Positions 1 to 11,654 of a DNA stretch of 64,000 nucleotides are shown here, piece by piece. This DNA is from Leptodontidium sp. MPI-SDFR-AT-0119 (taxonomy: Eukaryota > Ascomycota > Leotiomycetes > Helotiales > Leptodontidiaceae). The stretch is from NCBI GenBank assembly GCA_020726505.1, contig JAHLEZ010000012.1:2046001-2110000 (forward strand). Direction: 5' to 3'. The notes under the pieces were generated by a model. That model was not told the origin of the DNA. It saw only the letters and a list, made by a program, of their open reading frames with translations, and searched no databases. The position numbers and the translations under genes are program-made. Position 1 is the first letter of the stretch. Every line of letters starts with the position of its first letter.

Positions 1-480
1 TTATTAAGAAAGCAGCTTTCCGCTTAGCTATTTACTTACGAAACTCGCTATTATAATAGCAACTTTAACCTTAATATTAATAATAATTATATAATAAAAA
101 CAAGTATACTTTACGCTTTATATATATAATCAGGTTTTATTAATCTAGTACTAATAATATCTAAAAATCTTTATATAATTTCGCGTGTACTAAGAAATGA
201 GCTCTCCCATAGCATTTTTTAGTAGTAGAGGGAAATTTATAGGTCTCATAGCCCTGTAAGGAGTTAGACCTCGCTTAGTCGTACCTCCTTTCTCTCGGCA
301 CTAAACCTCTCCATAAATTGTTACGACCTCTAATGCGCCTCGTATTCTAACCGACACGGCTCATAGCATCGCTGGCTATGCGACGGCGCTAGGCCTAATT
401 AGGAGAACTAAGTAGCGAGCATGCGACATGTTAATGCGAATGGCGCTCGACTGCGCTAGGCCTTATTAAGAGGGTCCTTC
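1..480. repeat. TA-rich, probably RIP-decayed repeat edge
   Basis: The first 200 bases are very rich in TA steps and A/T runs, followed by a more GC-balanced stretch. Two similar blocks containing GCGCTAGGCC followed by a TTA/TAA-type tail occur near 388 and 452. No open frame of any length is present. This looks like the eroded edge of a repeat mutated by repeat-induced point mutation, but without a second copy the assignment is inference. Confidence 0.4.
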
Positions 481-1674
481 GTGTATTTATACTCGAGCTC
501 TCTCTTACAGAGAGCTCTCCTTTTCTCCTTGTCTTTTCTTCTCGATTCTGAGCGTAGCATTAGGCCCAAATACAAAGCTAGAGTCTACTCACCGTATCAA
601 CCTCTTGCCAGCCGTAACATAAATGCCGCAGTCCCGCCGGGTCAACAAGCGATAGTCCACGCGTCATCTAGGATGGATGGCGGCATTGGCTACCTTAGAT
701 ATGATTGAGAAAATATGTGACACGCCCTTCCAAAATACGATAAAGGACCAAATGCTATATCTTGTCCTCTTTTTGGACTTTATTGAGGCTTAGTTAACAG
801 CCCCAACTAACCTTCCTCAAGATAGGGTGGAAGATGTTCCCAGATGTTCAAGCCACGTTCAGGCCATAGCGCTGAAAGGCTTGAAGCAAGCATCCGCGGG
901 GAAGAAATCTGATAATTCACATCAAAAGAAAATGTGTAGAAACCTAATAGAATCCGCCGGAATCCTGCAGATGCGAAGCAAGTGTCCAGACATCAAAAGG
1001 AAAAGACCCGGACATCAAACGGAACTGACCACAATCAGCTGGATCCTAGAAGAAATTGGATGATTGCATATGCATTTATCCGTTGAATATCTTGTGTGAA
1101 AAGTTCCATCACATTTCTTTTTGCACAAACTCAATGTAGAAAAATGACAGCTGGACCAAAAGAATTGGCGGATTACGGCGAGCCCCACGATTTTCACCAC
1201 AGAACACTTTGACCCACTTTGGACAAGACGATAAGGGAGTTGTCAGTTTGCATTTTGGAACCTGGGCAACTCTTCATCACTGGCCAGAGTTATTTTTGCA
1301 ATAGGACAGTAATTTCTTCCGTCATCGACCACTCACTACTGCTCCCGATCGGACGTTCACACCCAACATTCAAGACAAGTCTGTTGAGAGGGATCAGAAT
1401 CATATCGCATTTGCAACCAGCTAGGACTCCCGCGACCCAGTCATCCATATTTCACTGCCAAAATATATCATTTCATTTAGCCCAGTCCCCAAACACCCTT
1501 GCAAGGCTGGACCGGAACAGATCAGGTTTCATGGCATTCCGATCTGACTTAGTTCGGCCCGCGTCCTTCGTCCTTCCAGGCTTCAAACCAAAGCCCATTT
1601 CAAGTAACAAAAAAAGTACAGTAGAATTACCCAAGGTTTCATACATTTCCCCCGCCATTTTCTTCCCTTCATCA
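481..1674. other. no gene seen
   Basis: Only short open frames without recognisable protein features are present. The right end is the 3' flank of the minus-strand flippase gene. I see no RNA gene or repeat here. Confidence 0.5.
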
Positions 1675-4600
1675 TCATCGTCCTTCTGGTCGCGAACTCG
1701 CCATCTCTCCGTATCTACCACGCTCGCGTGTTGTGTCGTAGGCTTGTAAGACACGGGTTTGCGATTCGTCGGCTTGGGAGAAGGCGTAGCCGCGTTGCTT
1801 GCGCATACGTTGTACTTGTCGTACTTTGCGGATCGCCTTTTGGAATTGTTCCATTCTACAAAGCTTGTCAGTGAACGTTTCATAAGTATTTAGTGGATTA
1901 CGTACCTCGGTCTGTAATCTTGAATGTTGTATTTCTGGATCTCTTGGATATGATGATACGACTGTGGATAATACATTCGTTTCGCGCTGTAGTGTGTTAG
2001 TGGCGAACACTGTGGTTGGGCAAGTGACTTACTATTTCCATGCGAAATCTCTGGACAAGCAGAGAACTGGTAGAACTAGACCTTGCAACCAGAAGACTGG
2101 ACTTGTGAACAATCTCGGGACGACACCTTCGTATTCTGTGGAGAATCCGAGCATTGGAGCTACCGTCGCATAAACAGCGATGAAAGCCATCCAGATAATC
2201 ATGCTTCCAGGAATAGCGATGACGTGGTATTTAGTCCAGATGTTGGTCACTAAAGCTGCCTTTCCCAATACGGTGGCAAGGACAGCTGTGTACAAAGCTG
2301 TGCCCCAAACCCAATGTCCCGCAGTCTTGCCGTCACCCTGGGGGAGATCCAGCCACCAGATGCCTTCCGAAGCAATGTATAGAATCAGCGAGTGGTAGAA
2401 GCCGTTGCCAACCCAAGAAAAGAATGAATGCATCTTGAAGAATGTATTCTTCTGGCCGAGCTGGTACAGTTGTGGATATCTGTCCAGCAGCCGAGCGGAT
2501 ATGAATTGATCGAAGATACCCATAGCTAGAGGTGGGAAGACCGTGAAGAACACATTGTAGAACGACAACGTCCAAGACTCGTAAATGACTTCTCCGGAGA
2601 AGGCATTCTGGAAAGAGTACCAAAATTGGGTCATGTAAAGAGTAATGTTCTTGTAGAACGAGTACAAGATGACCTTGCACACCCTTTGATAACTCCAGGC
2701 ACCGTGTACAAGGAGCAACTTCCGGAGATATCTGAATTGGCCAATGGCGACGTCTGCACTTCGGGCAGCTTGTAGACCTTCCATACCACTAATACCGACA
2801 CCGATATGAGCAGCTTGGATCATGGACACATCGTTTGCACCATCACCAATGGCGAGAAGAATAGCTTTCAAATGACGCTTGACAAGCTTCACGACCAAAG
2901 CTTTCTGGAGAGGAGAGACACGACAGCAAATAACGGCCTTGCACATGACTGCAAGATCTAGAAAGTTCTTCTCGAGGTCCTTTTCGAGAGCATAGGTCAG
3001 GGACTTTCCGTCAATGACAAGAGCCAAAGTGTCCATGGCGATTGTACCGTCGCCTTGTGTCCGAATGGCATCCAGCTTCTTTTGAATGTTGTCCCGGGTG
3101 TCTGGTGCGTTTTCTTCATTGACAATGAGGAGTGTCATATCTTCGCTGATCAATTTGCAACTCATCCCGATATTAATTGCAGTCTCTTGACGATCTCCGG
3201 TCAGAACCCAAACTTTGATGCCCGCCTCTTGAAGGGTGTGGATAGTCTCAGGAACTCCATCTTGTAGACGATCCTCGATAGCAGTTGCACCGAGAAGATA
3301 AAAGTCTTTCTCCAGAAGCTCTGCCGCTTTGTCAAGCTCATCGGCTCGATTACCACTGACAGTTGTTTGGGCCTTGTCAAAAATCTTCCACCACTCCTGG
3401 AACTCGTGCTCAGGGATCTCCCGCATTGCTAGACAGAGTGTTCGTAGACCTTCAGATGCGTATTCTTCCAGATGCTGGAGAGTGAGTTCGACATGGGGAT
3501 TATCGCCACCTAAGCGTTCGAGGATAACAGTGTCAGCACCCTTGCAGTAACATCTGATCTGTCCATCAGGACATCGGAAAATAGCAGACATGCGCTTTCG
3601 TGTCGAGTTGAATTCGCAAACGGCCAAAAGTTCGTACTCATATTCTACACCTTTGACTGTGATCTGGACAGACCTGGGCTTTCGAGCTGTGAATTGATAG
3701 CCCATCAACACAGCTCCCTCGACCAGCGCACCCTCGTCTGGTGATGCTGCCTGGTACTTTATGACACCTGGGTTCTCTTCTTTCCTCTCGGGAATGACAG
3801 TGTGGCATGTTGCTAGGAGACACAAGAAGTGATGTATGGCAAGCGCCGACTCATGGGATTCAAGGTTCTCCTTCAGCCGAGTAAAGTCATGTACTCCGAC
3901 TTCAACACCGTCTTGAAAGGTCGCGCGGCGGTCATCAGTTACTTCGGTCGCATACTGAATCCCTCCAATCGAACATTCTTTGAACTCCATCTGATTGCAA
4001 GTCAAAGTTCCAGTCTTGTCGGAAAAGATGTATTCGACCATGCCAAGCTCTTCAACCAAACTTGATGTTCGGCATACCGCAGGAGTATCCATCTTGTCAT
4101 AGTACATGTCCAAGTCGTCATTGATGAGAATAGCGTGCCAATATTTGACAATTTCAATCGTAACGAAGAGAGAAATGGGCACAAGAGCAGAGTAAAGGAC
4201 CCAGTATGTGAAGATATCGGACCAGAACTGTTGGACCTTCTTCAACGCGCTCGTCGACACAGCGTAGCCGAGATAGCTCAGCTCTTTTCCGTGGTATGCT
4301 CGAACAATCAAGTCGCCAATGGAACTGATCACACTCAGTGCGACAAGGATACCGACGAGTAAGAGCACAAGCATATTCAGTTGACGCTCCACAGCGGTTC
4401 TCTTGATGGGAGTAGCCGTTGCATTACGCATAAGTTTAGTTTCGTGGCCCGTGAACACAACGACGCCATGGATCCAGGGGGTATTTCGAAGTGTTGCGCC
4501 TCTGAGCAGAAGTTGATCGGGTTGAACTGGTAGTTCCTTTTCTCCACCACCAGCGGCCAAGGTCAAGGTGGCCTCATAAGTGTACAGACTGCTGTTTGGT

Positions 4601-5823
4601 TGTTCCGAACGTAGCTTTCCTCCAAGTCTACTCAGATCATTCAAGCTGACCATTACGCAAGTCTCTGGGATTGCCTGCTTGATTTTGAGATTTGTCTCTC
4701 CGTCCAGATTGGCAGTTTCAATATAGCAAAGACCTTCAGGCTCTGAACTCGCAAGCAGAACGATATCTGCGGGAAATGGCTCTTCTGATTCCACGCGAAT
4801 GGTGTCCCCTACTGCAACATTAATCCATTTCGTCTCCTCAAATTGACTTCCTCTTAACACCCTCGCCTTTGAATTGTTGAGCGACTTGTCAGATGTCTTT
4901 CTCTTGTAATCCTCAATCAATTCCTTGCCAGCTGATACCAGCAGCACAAGAATCAAAGGTCCAATGGTAGTGTATCTGTTTGTAGGCGAGATGTTGGGTA
5001 TCTGTTGCAAGGCTGCGGTAAATAAGAAGAAAATGTTGGCGAATTTGGAGAATTGTTCAAAGAGGAATTTCGGCATAAAGGTTGCGACGTTGTATTTCGC
5101 CGTGGAGATGTGGTTATCCACATACTTGTTCACACTATTCGCCGGAGGATTGTTGAGGTGTATAATTCTGGGACCAAGCGTAGAGGGATCTGGTTTTCCC
5201 CTACCAAAGCCAAATTTGAACTTTCCTACGTCAAATTTCTTTCCTGCTTGTTTCGGTGTCTCTGGCTCGTTCGAATCTGTGCGAGCTCTTCCACCAGGCT
5301 CGGTCAAGGGCAGGTCCATTTCCGAATACTCCGGGGCCATCCCAAGCATGCTTTTGGCCCTTCCCACCAATCCACCACCCATACTCAGCACGCTATTTCG
5401 GTTCCTAGGTTTGCTTCCCATCTGCATTCCGGCTCCATCTCCAGGTATAGCCCCGCCTTGGTGGTAATATGATTGTCCATCATCTGGGAAGTCGTCCAGA
5501 TCATCCGCATAACGCTGGTAGTTGCCTAGCCCAGACGACTGGCTGTACGTTCTGTTTCCTGAATTCGATACGTATGGCCCAGCTCCCGGCACAGTCCCAG
5601 GCCCTCCAGGTAGTTGTCTTGATGGATGTTGTCCCCCTCCAGCCCCCACAAATTCATCGTAAGATATCGAAGGACGGGGATTCGTTTCATCGTGATCAGC
5701 ATTGTAGGCCCGTAGTAGGTCATCATCATTCAGAGGGGGCCGCTGGCCATCGTTGTATATTGGTTGCTCATCGTTCAGGTCGAGCAGGAGATCATTCCTA
5801 TGATTCGGGGGCTGCCCAGCCAT
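1675..5823 (-). CDS. P4-type phospholipid-transporting ATPase (Drs2-like flippase)
   Basis: Predicted 1350 aa in three exons: 5823-2033, 1986-1906 and 1855-1675, with introns of 46 and 50 bp. P4 ATPases move aminophospholipids from the outer to the inner leaflet of Golgi, endosomal and plasma membranes, usually with a Cdc50 partner. The sequence shows a disordered Pro/Asp/Gln-rich N terminus of about 230 residues, the P4 signature DGETNL near residue 374, the phosphorylation motif SDKTGTLT with Asp about 602, the PISL motif of membrane segment 4, and a C-terminal membrane domain. The two small 3' exons restore the basic C-terminal tail that follows the last membrane segment in Drs2 homologues; without them the frame stops right after that segment. 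Length matches fungal Drs2 (about 1350). The 5' leader contains a short GCT/CAG repeat near 5910. Confidence 0.95.
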
Positions 5824-6345
5824 GCTGGAAAACAGCTAACGGTTGTCGCAGTCCAGACGGCGCAAGCTCTCCCACACACATCCAAATCTTGTCAAAGCGA
5901 TAGTACGTTGCTGCTGCTGCTGCTGATGTTGAAGAGATCGTTGCGTCGCGTCGTGGAAGTTCTTTGTGGTGATGGCCGTGTAAGTAAGTAAGCTCTTGGT
6001 CTTGGAGATGCACAGCCTCTTCGGAGGATTTCAAGTACGAAGCTCCCAAGACAATCCGCAGGTGAGGGGGCACAACAGCGCCTGGCTAGTCGACGTATGA
6101 GAAGCGATTGATGGTTGATTGGGAAGATATTCGAGCGCCATGGACCGAGTTGAAAGAGTGTTGCGAATCGGTGCGGGCTCATTCAGGTTGCCTGTTTTCT
6201 CTCGCAGTTCCAAATACGGGGTCAAACTAGCGCCACAATTCCCCTGCGCCTCGCGACTTTCAGCCTCATCTCATCAACTCGTCTCGCAGCAGCTTACTCA
6301 ACCACCAAGGCAGCTTCTACAACACAATAACACAACAACTTCACG

Positions 6346-6819
6346 ATGGTTTGCGTGAAATGCCAGAAGTTCTCCAAGTCTACTACGCTTGCTACCCCAG
6401 GAGTCAAAAAGAAGAGTGACATGTACTATGGTTCACCAGCGGGTTCATCCTCCAAGAGTGGCGATAAGACCAAGACGTCAGCGACGTTGGGAAATAATGG
6501 TATAGGCAAGGTATGGCAACTCGAAGCGCATTTAATTTGCGTATACTGACTCCGTTTACAGAGCAAATTGCTGTCCAAAGCTGCGAGAAACCCATATGCG
6601 ACCTATTCATCCTCCTGCACCGCCTGCAAAACTAAGATCGACCAAGGAAGGACATATTGTCAGAAGTGCGCTTATAAGACTAATGGTATGCCTACTAGAT
6701 TTTTTTTAAGTTGGGGCTTGACTGACATTGTATTAGCATGTGCCATGTGCGGAAAAGCCAACTCCAAATCGACCACGGCCGCTCCGGTCATTGCTGGCCA
6801 AAAGTTCACCTTGAAATGA
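6346..6819 (+). CDS. CRIPT-family cysteine-rich PDZ-binding protein
   Basis: Predicted 123 aa from exons 6346-6510, 6562-6685 and 6737-6819; both introns are 51 bp with GTATG donors. The protein opens with MVCVKCQKF and has a second cluster of CxxC pairs (CTACKTK, CQKCAYKT, CAMCGKA), the paired zinc-binding layout of the CRIPT family. In animals CRIPT binds PDZ domains, and conserved eukaryotic members are also linked to the minor spliceosome; a fungal role is not established from this sequence. The length is close to the roughly 100-residue family norm. The gene is divergent from the flippase, with about 520 bp between the start codons. Confidence 0.9.
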
Positions 6820-8950
6820 TTACACGAAGCCCACGATACATGATAGGAACAATGGGAGGCGTTGGTGGAATGGCTCATACCTGGATATGGGAGTCACAGG
6901 CGTTTGGGGTGTGCGGTTAGGACATTGGGAGTTTGCGGTGGGAATATTCATTGAGTCTACAACAAATAGAGAAGCTCTCGAAACCGGTTCAACTCCTCAC
7001 TGCATACGGACTCTTGTTCCTCGCATCATATTGGGGATGGAAGAAAACACAAGTAGGTAGGTATCCTCTGGACAACTCCGGGCATGGAAATGCTTTCTCA
7101 CATCAGGGTAACAGATGTGGTATTCGAATAATCGTCTGTCTCTATCCTAAGGATATCTTTCAGCAGTCTATAGAAAGGTCGAATTCCCCAAGAATGAAGC
7201 ATGTGACGAACTTTCTGGTTCAGCTGGTTCATTTAACATATACAGGTGTCTGGGTGGAAATTTACAAATGCCAGAAAAGCCAGTCTGGCTGTCGTTGTCT
7301 TCCGTGGGAAAAGTTTCAGAACAGCATCCTCGCATGAGCTACTTCATGCTCTGGGGCAGTTTCGGGAACTTTCTCTGCGGTAAGAATGGACACAGATCTC
7401 TTCGGTTGAACAAAAAGTGCAACTCGTCCAAGACAGTGGTACCAGGTGCAGGAATTGAGAGTCAGTCGTGCCCAGCCTGGATATGCACCCATAGGAGACC
7501 ATTCCTTCCATCTATGTCTCGTTATCAATATTCTCAGACTACGTTGTAGGCTGTCGAGTGGCAGTTGCAGCAATATCTGCCAACCACTGGTTGCATTCCT
7601 GGCTCTTTCAGGAAGCGAGTAGGGGTGATTTCAAGCAGGATCAATGCCAACCGGGTGTCCCATTTCCCCGCGAATACATGTAGGATGCCTGAACATTCTC
7701 TGTGATCTCTATCGATTGTTGATTATATCAAAATAGTCTACCGAAGGAATGATTCCTAAGGATTGTACCCAGGCCATGCATGCTCTCCAAGAAGTTCTTC
7801 CTAGAGCTTCAACTCAAATGGGGCATTTTAATTCTGCAAAAGTACCTAACTTCCTGGTCTAATCTTTGTTGTTAATAAAGTTGACGGGAGTAAGGCAGAT
7901 GAAACATGGTTGGGCAATGAAATTGCGGCTGAGGATGCACATCATCCTGCCGAATGTACACCTCATTTAGCCTCGACTTTCCCTGCATCCCCCACCACAA
8001 CAACAGTATTCTCTACTCACGCGACTCAGAGGTAGGAGCGCATTGTACTATCAGATGAAGGACAAGTCAAGCGAAAGACCTATCAAGCACGTTTTTGTTA
8101 CTGTCAACATTGTCGATCAATTAGTTGTGCGACATGCGATATCCTCGCACACTGCCAGCGCCACACTCAAAATAGACCCCCCTCCAACGAGCCCTATTCC
8201 GTACGACCTCGGCTCAGTAGTCACAGTCAAAATTGTACAGCTGAAGAAGCCGCAAGATCCTTCATTGCCAGGTACTTAACCGAGTGCCTGGAGGAGACTC
8301 AACAACCCCGCTCCATTGGTCGGTTAAGTTTAATTCGCCGAGTTGTGGCTTCTGCTGCCAAGACCTAACTTCACCACCCCACATCGACAAGACACTTGAA
8401 GGATTATTTCTGTCGATTTCAATCTATCATATGGGAAGCTGTTTTTCGATTGAAACAATCCTTCTACTGGAGTGCAGTAGCGTGGCGGCTCGTCATCCCG
8501 CCCTGTCAAGTCAAGATTGTTTAAGTATCTTGGTATAGGCTACACAATCCCCCTTTGATCAACATCGGACAAACTCACGGCCGCCTCTACAATCGAGAGA
8601 AATAGGATTCTACTGCTGGTAAACGAAACGTAAGAAGTACCTAGCTGTTACGCAACAAGGACCATTGGCTCTTAAATTGCCTTCTAAAGTTAGAAATATT
8701 TCACCTTGGAGTGGACTGAGTAAAGAGCCCGAGTAGCATCGCTTAGAGCAAGATCCTCGAACCAATGTATACATCCATGAGAATATCTTCATCTTCTAAG
8801 TATAGGTTCATTATCGAGGATACAGATCCTCTTGTTGAGACTATTTTCGTAGTTCGACAATGGTAATACGGTCTGACGTCCATCCCGTTGCTTCGAGCTT
8901 CGTTTCCATCTCGAACCAAAGCAAGGCAAGTCAACAAGGGGACGACGAAA
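6820..8950. other. long gene-free stretch
   Basis: More than 2 kb with only short, overlapping, low-quality open frames on both strands. I could not join any of them into a protein with splice sites. No tRNA, transposon end or tandem repeat was noticed. The right end is the promoter of the small secreted protein gene. Confidence 0.5.
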
Positions 8951-8954
8951 TGTC

Positions 8955-8962
8955 TATATAAG
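8955..8962 (+). promoter_or_regulatory. TATA box of the small secreted protein gene
   Basis: TATATAAG lies about 150 bases upstream of the ATG at 9113 and is followed by a CT/CA-rich leader rich in ACAACA and CATCA steps, typical of strongly expressed fungal genes. Confidence 0.55.
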
Positions 8963-9112
8963 CACCTCTCTTCCCTATCACAACAGCTACCATCACAATC
9001 TCTTCATCTGAACATCTGAACAGCACACCAAGAACATCAACAAACACCTTCCAAATTCCACATTCCACAACACAGCACCCACTTTTACAACCACCAAATC
9101 AAAACCATCAAA

Positions 9113-9508
9113 ATGAAGACCAACTTCCTCGTCTACATCACCGCCATCATGGCCTCCGCCAACGTCCTCGCCGCTCCGAGTGCTCTCGAGCCCATGACTC
9201 GAGATGTGGCTGAAGTCGCTGGCGATGTGTCCATCCTCGTAGACAACTGTTTCCGTAAGCAGAAATCACTTTCCCCGATCCTCCATCACCAAAGCTTCGC
9301 TCCAAAAAACGACTTCCAAGAGTAGAATATCGCCAAAGATATGTTTGCAGACAAATACTAAACTATGCACATAGATCGCTCCAGCTGCTCCACCACTTGG
9401 GCTGGCAAAGGGGAGGAGTACTGCGACTACAGGAAGTTCTCCCACATGACCCGCGATGGATGTGGCTGGAACCCGTTGAAGAAGGCTGTTTGCTGTGTCA
9501 AGGCATAG
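9113..9508 (+). CDS. small secreted six-cysteine protein
   Basis: Predicted 91 aa from exons 9113-9254 and 9375-9508, joined across a 120-bp intron whose branch-like site and acceptor are CTAAAC and ACATAG. Residues 1-21 form a clear signal peptide ending at LAAP. The mature part has six cysteines at about 46, 52, 64, 77, 87 and 88, i.e. C-x5-C-x11-C-x12-C-x9-CC. This is the pattern of small disulfide-bonded apoplastic proteins in plant-associated fungi, but I recognise no named family. A TATA box lies upstream. A 17-bp direct duplication covers the stop codon (9497-9530). Function unknown; effector, antimicrobial or self-signalling roles are all possible. Confidence 0.8.
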
Positions 9509-9530
9509 ATCAGGTCAAGGCATAGATCAG
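9497..9530 (+). repeat. 17-bp tandem duplication over a stop codon
   Basis: The unit GTCAAGGCATAGATCAG occurs twice with no gap. The first copy contains the last codons and the TAG stop of the secreted protein gene; the second copy is in the 3' UTR. Confidence 0.9.
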
Positions 9531-10227
9531 GTTTCAAGTTATCGACTTCGATAAACAGATGGTAGTGATTGGAGCCTATAGGGTGGGGTCCGGCTCGGGT
9601 GGAACATGTAGAGGGGATGGGTGCCTGCTTCGCTTTCTGAGTTTTGCTTTGGTCCGAAGATTTTGATTGTTTTTTGCAAACGCATGGAAAGCTGGGGAAG
9701 CCATCTGTCGCTATCAAAAATAGTTTGTGATTTAGGAGAGGAGTGCAGAATCTGTTTGTTGCGACACGGGTTTGCGGGTAGTTTTGTTTGTGAGATGAAT
9801 GTCGACGAGGCTGCTTCAATCCGTAACACACCTAGGCATCACATCTATATTGCTTGCGTTTGAATCATCTTGCTTTCTGAAGGATGAATTCATCAGTTTG
9901 TGTACCCGGGGAAAAGTTTTGATTGGGAGGCATTGAAAGTACCTTCCCTCTACTTGCCCGATGCCACTGGGAAGGACAAGTCAAAACCGCAACGCACCTT
10001 ACGATGAGTCTATGCCAGCTCATTAAAGCAGCCTGTCCCTTCCCATTCACATATCGTCATCTTTGAGTGACAATTCTTAGAAGCTCGCATTCGTTTCCAG
10101 CTATCTACTATTCTCCAAATTCCCACATTCTCTTTAGCTGAAGTAAGCCTTTCCCAGCGCTGTTTAGATACCGCCCCAACCTCACCCACCAACCCAAGTC
10201 CAAACGGAATCAAGTCAAGACATCGAG
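9509..10227. other. intergenic, no gene seen
   Basis: 3' flank of the secreted protein and 5' flank of the next gene. Short minus-strand frames here have no protein-like features. Confidence 0.5.
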
Positions 10228-10880
10228 ATGATGAACACAGCGACAACCAAATCCTCCAACACGGTCATGTCAATGACTATGGATCCTTCAACACAAGCAA
10301 CAACGACCAAAGATCTCGCCGAGAAACATAGTCCTACTCTCGATCAGATCACACAAAATGACGGTGACCAAGCCTCCCTTTCACCAAGAAGCGCTTCGGG
10401 ATCCTCCACTCCGACGTCGAAATCATCGCCATCCTCCGCCGGTGACTGTGCGACAAGCGCATTCGCAAAAAGCGACGTTGTGATATTTTCACTCCAGGAC
10501 AATAACTTCGCGTATATGACGCAAAATCAGTTGCGAGAGAGTATTTTGAAGAAGAAGAGTGAGCCCCGAAACAATTTTTTGCCTCTAGTTCTAGATCCAC
10601 GAGTCGTACGAAATTGGGGCTAACAAAATTTCCAGAGTGGACAAATGGCTTGACTTGGACTCGGCCTTCGATCAGTAGCAGAACATTTGAGGTTGAAATC
10701 CAATTGTGTGTGAAGTGCTCCGACAAGGAAGATGGCTTCAATTTGCGTGTCTTTCCGCGATCCCAGATAGACGAAATCGGCATGCCGTGGAAGGTTTTCG
10801 TGGGAAGGAATGCTTCTCCAGCGGATCGGAAATTTGAGAAGATATTCATCTGCCGGGAGACGCCGGAGCTTTACTTGTAG
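10228..10880 (+). CDS. hypothetical protein, two exons
   Basis: Predicted 191 aa from 10228-10558 and 10636-10880. The 77-bp intron has a GTGAGC donor and a TTTCCAG acceptor, and splicing keeps phase. The first 75 residues are Ser/Thr-rich and disordered. The C-terminal half is more ordered, with alternating hydrophobic residues around IQLCVKC and VFPRSQ. No signal peptide, membrane segment or recognised domain is visible. The ATG at 10228 is followed immediately by a second ATG, so the exact start is uncertain by one codon. The product is unknown. Confidence 0.6.
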
Positions 10881-11196
10881 AGAAGTATTGTTCCATGCGT
10901 TGGGTTATGTGGTGATAACTGGCGTTGGGCTCGTCGGACCTGTAACTTACAAATGGTTAGACACAGAGTTTGGATGGATCTCGGGAGTTACTCAGCCTGT
11001 TCACTGCTCCCTTTTTTGGGGGGCGGGGGGGGGGGGGGGGGGGGGAGAGGGGAGGGGGGACGGGGGACCGGGAGCGGGGCGGAAGACCAGGGTCAATGTG
11101 CTTCCCTACCTGGAATACAACATAATAATGTACAAGCAACCAATACCAAGCACACATTCTCACATCTCTCCCTACAAACCATCGCGATCGGCAATT
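10881..11196. repeat. long G-homopolymer tract in an intergenic region
   Basis: From about 11018 to 11080 the plus strand is almost pure G with few interruptions, preceded by a T run. Such tracts are prone to polymerase slippage and assembly error, and could form a G-quadruplex. No gene is supported here. Confidence 0.8.
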
Positions 11197-11654
11197 CTAA
11201 TCATGCCCCTTTGCAACATACAAAACCTTCATAGCCCCCCAGGTCACATTCTCAGTCTCCCACACCGACAAAGGTACTTCAACCTCCTCCTTCTCATCTT
11301 CCTCCAAGTTACAGTCTCCATCATCATAGTCGTCGTCGTCGTCGTCATTATCATAGGTATTCTGCAAACACCAAGGAACCGTAATTGAGACCTTATCGCT
11401 TCCCCAAGAAATGGGAAATTGAAGAATGAGAGCCCCTTCGAAGCGTCAGTTTTCTCATTATTCCATCGTACCGATGTAGGGAGATGTTTGATTTGGCCTA
11501 CCATTTCTTCCCAATGCGAAGACTTCCGATCGACGCCTCCACTCGAAAGCTTGCAGTACGTTTCATACACCAACACCAGTTCGTCCGCCTGCACTTCTGA
11601 ACTAGTCGTGGATGGTCGATTCTCAGTCGAAGTCTCTTGAGTCGGTGGGTTCAT
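11197..11654 (-). CDS. tandem-family member A, reading frame disturbed
   Basis: Two protein-like halves lie in different frames. The N-terminal half (11654 down to about 11430) has VLVYETYCKLSS, which lines up with VVYNTGTNTFS in member D and LLYDTRHKTFS in member E. The second half (to the stop at 11197) has FPISWGSDKVSITVPW, an Asp/Glu run, VEVPLSVW and MKVLYV, matching the second half of members D and E. Candidate donors (GTAGGC after EEM, GTACGA after PTS) are in phase 0, whereas the acceptor at CTTCGAAG would need one leftover base. Either a single G is missing from the GGGG run near 11430 or an atypical splice is used. Function unknown. Confidence 0.5.

Noticed and set aside
1219..1749. 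176-aa plus-strand frame opposite the end of the flippase gene
   Set aside because: Its second half overlaps the verified third exon of the flippase in antisense, and the sequence shows no protein pattern.
4925..5472. Two overlapping plus-strand frames of 139-180 aa
   Set aside because: They are antisense shadows of the flippase N-terminal region.
10810..11388. 192-aa plus-strand frame with a Gly run
   Set aside because: It runs through the G-homopolymer tract and opposite family member A; composition is an artefact.
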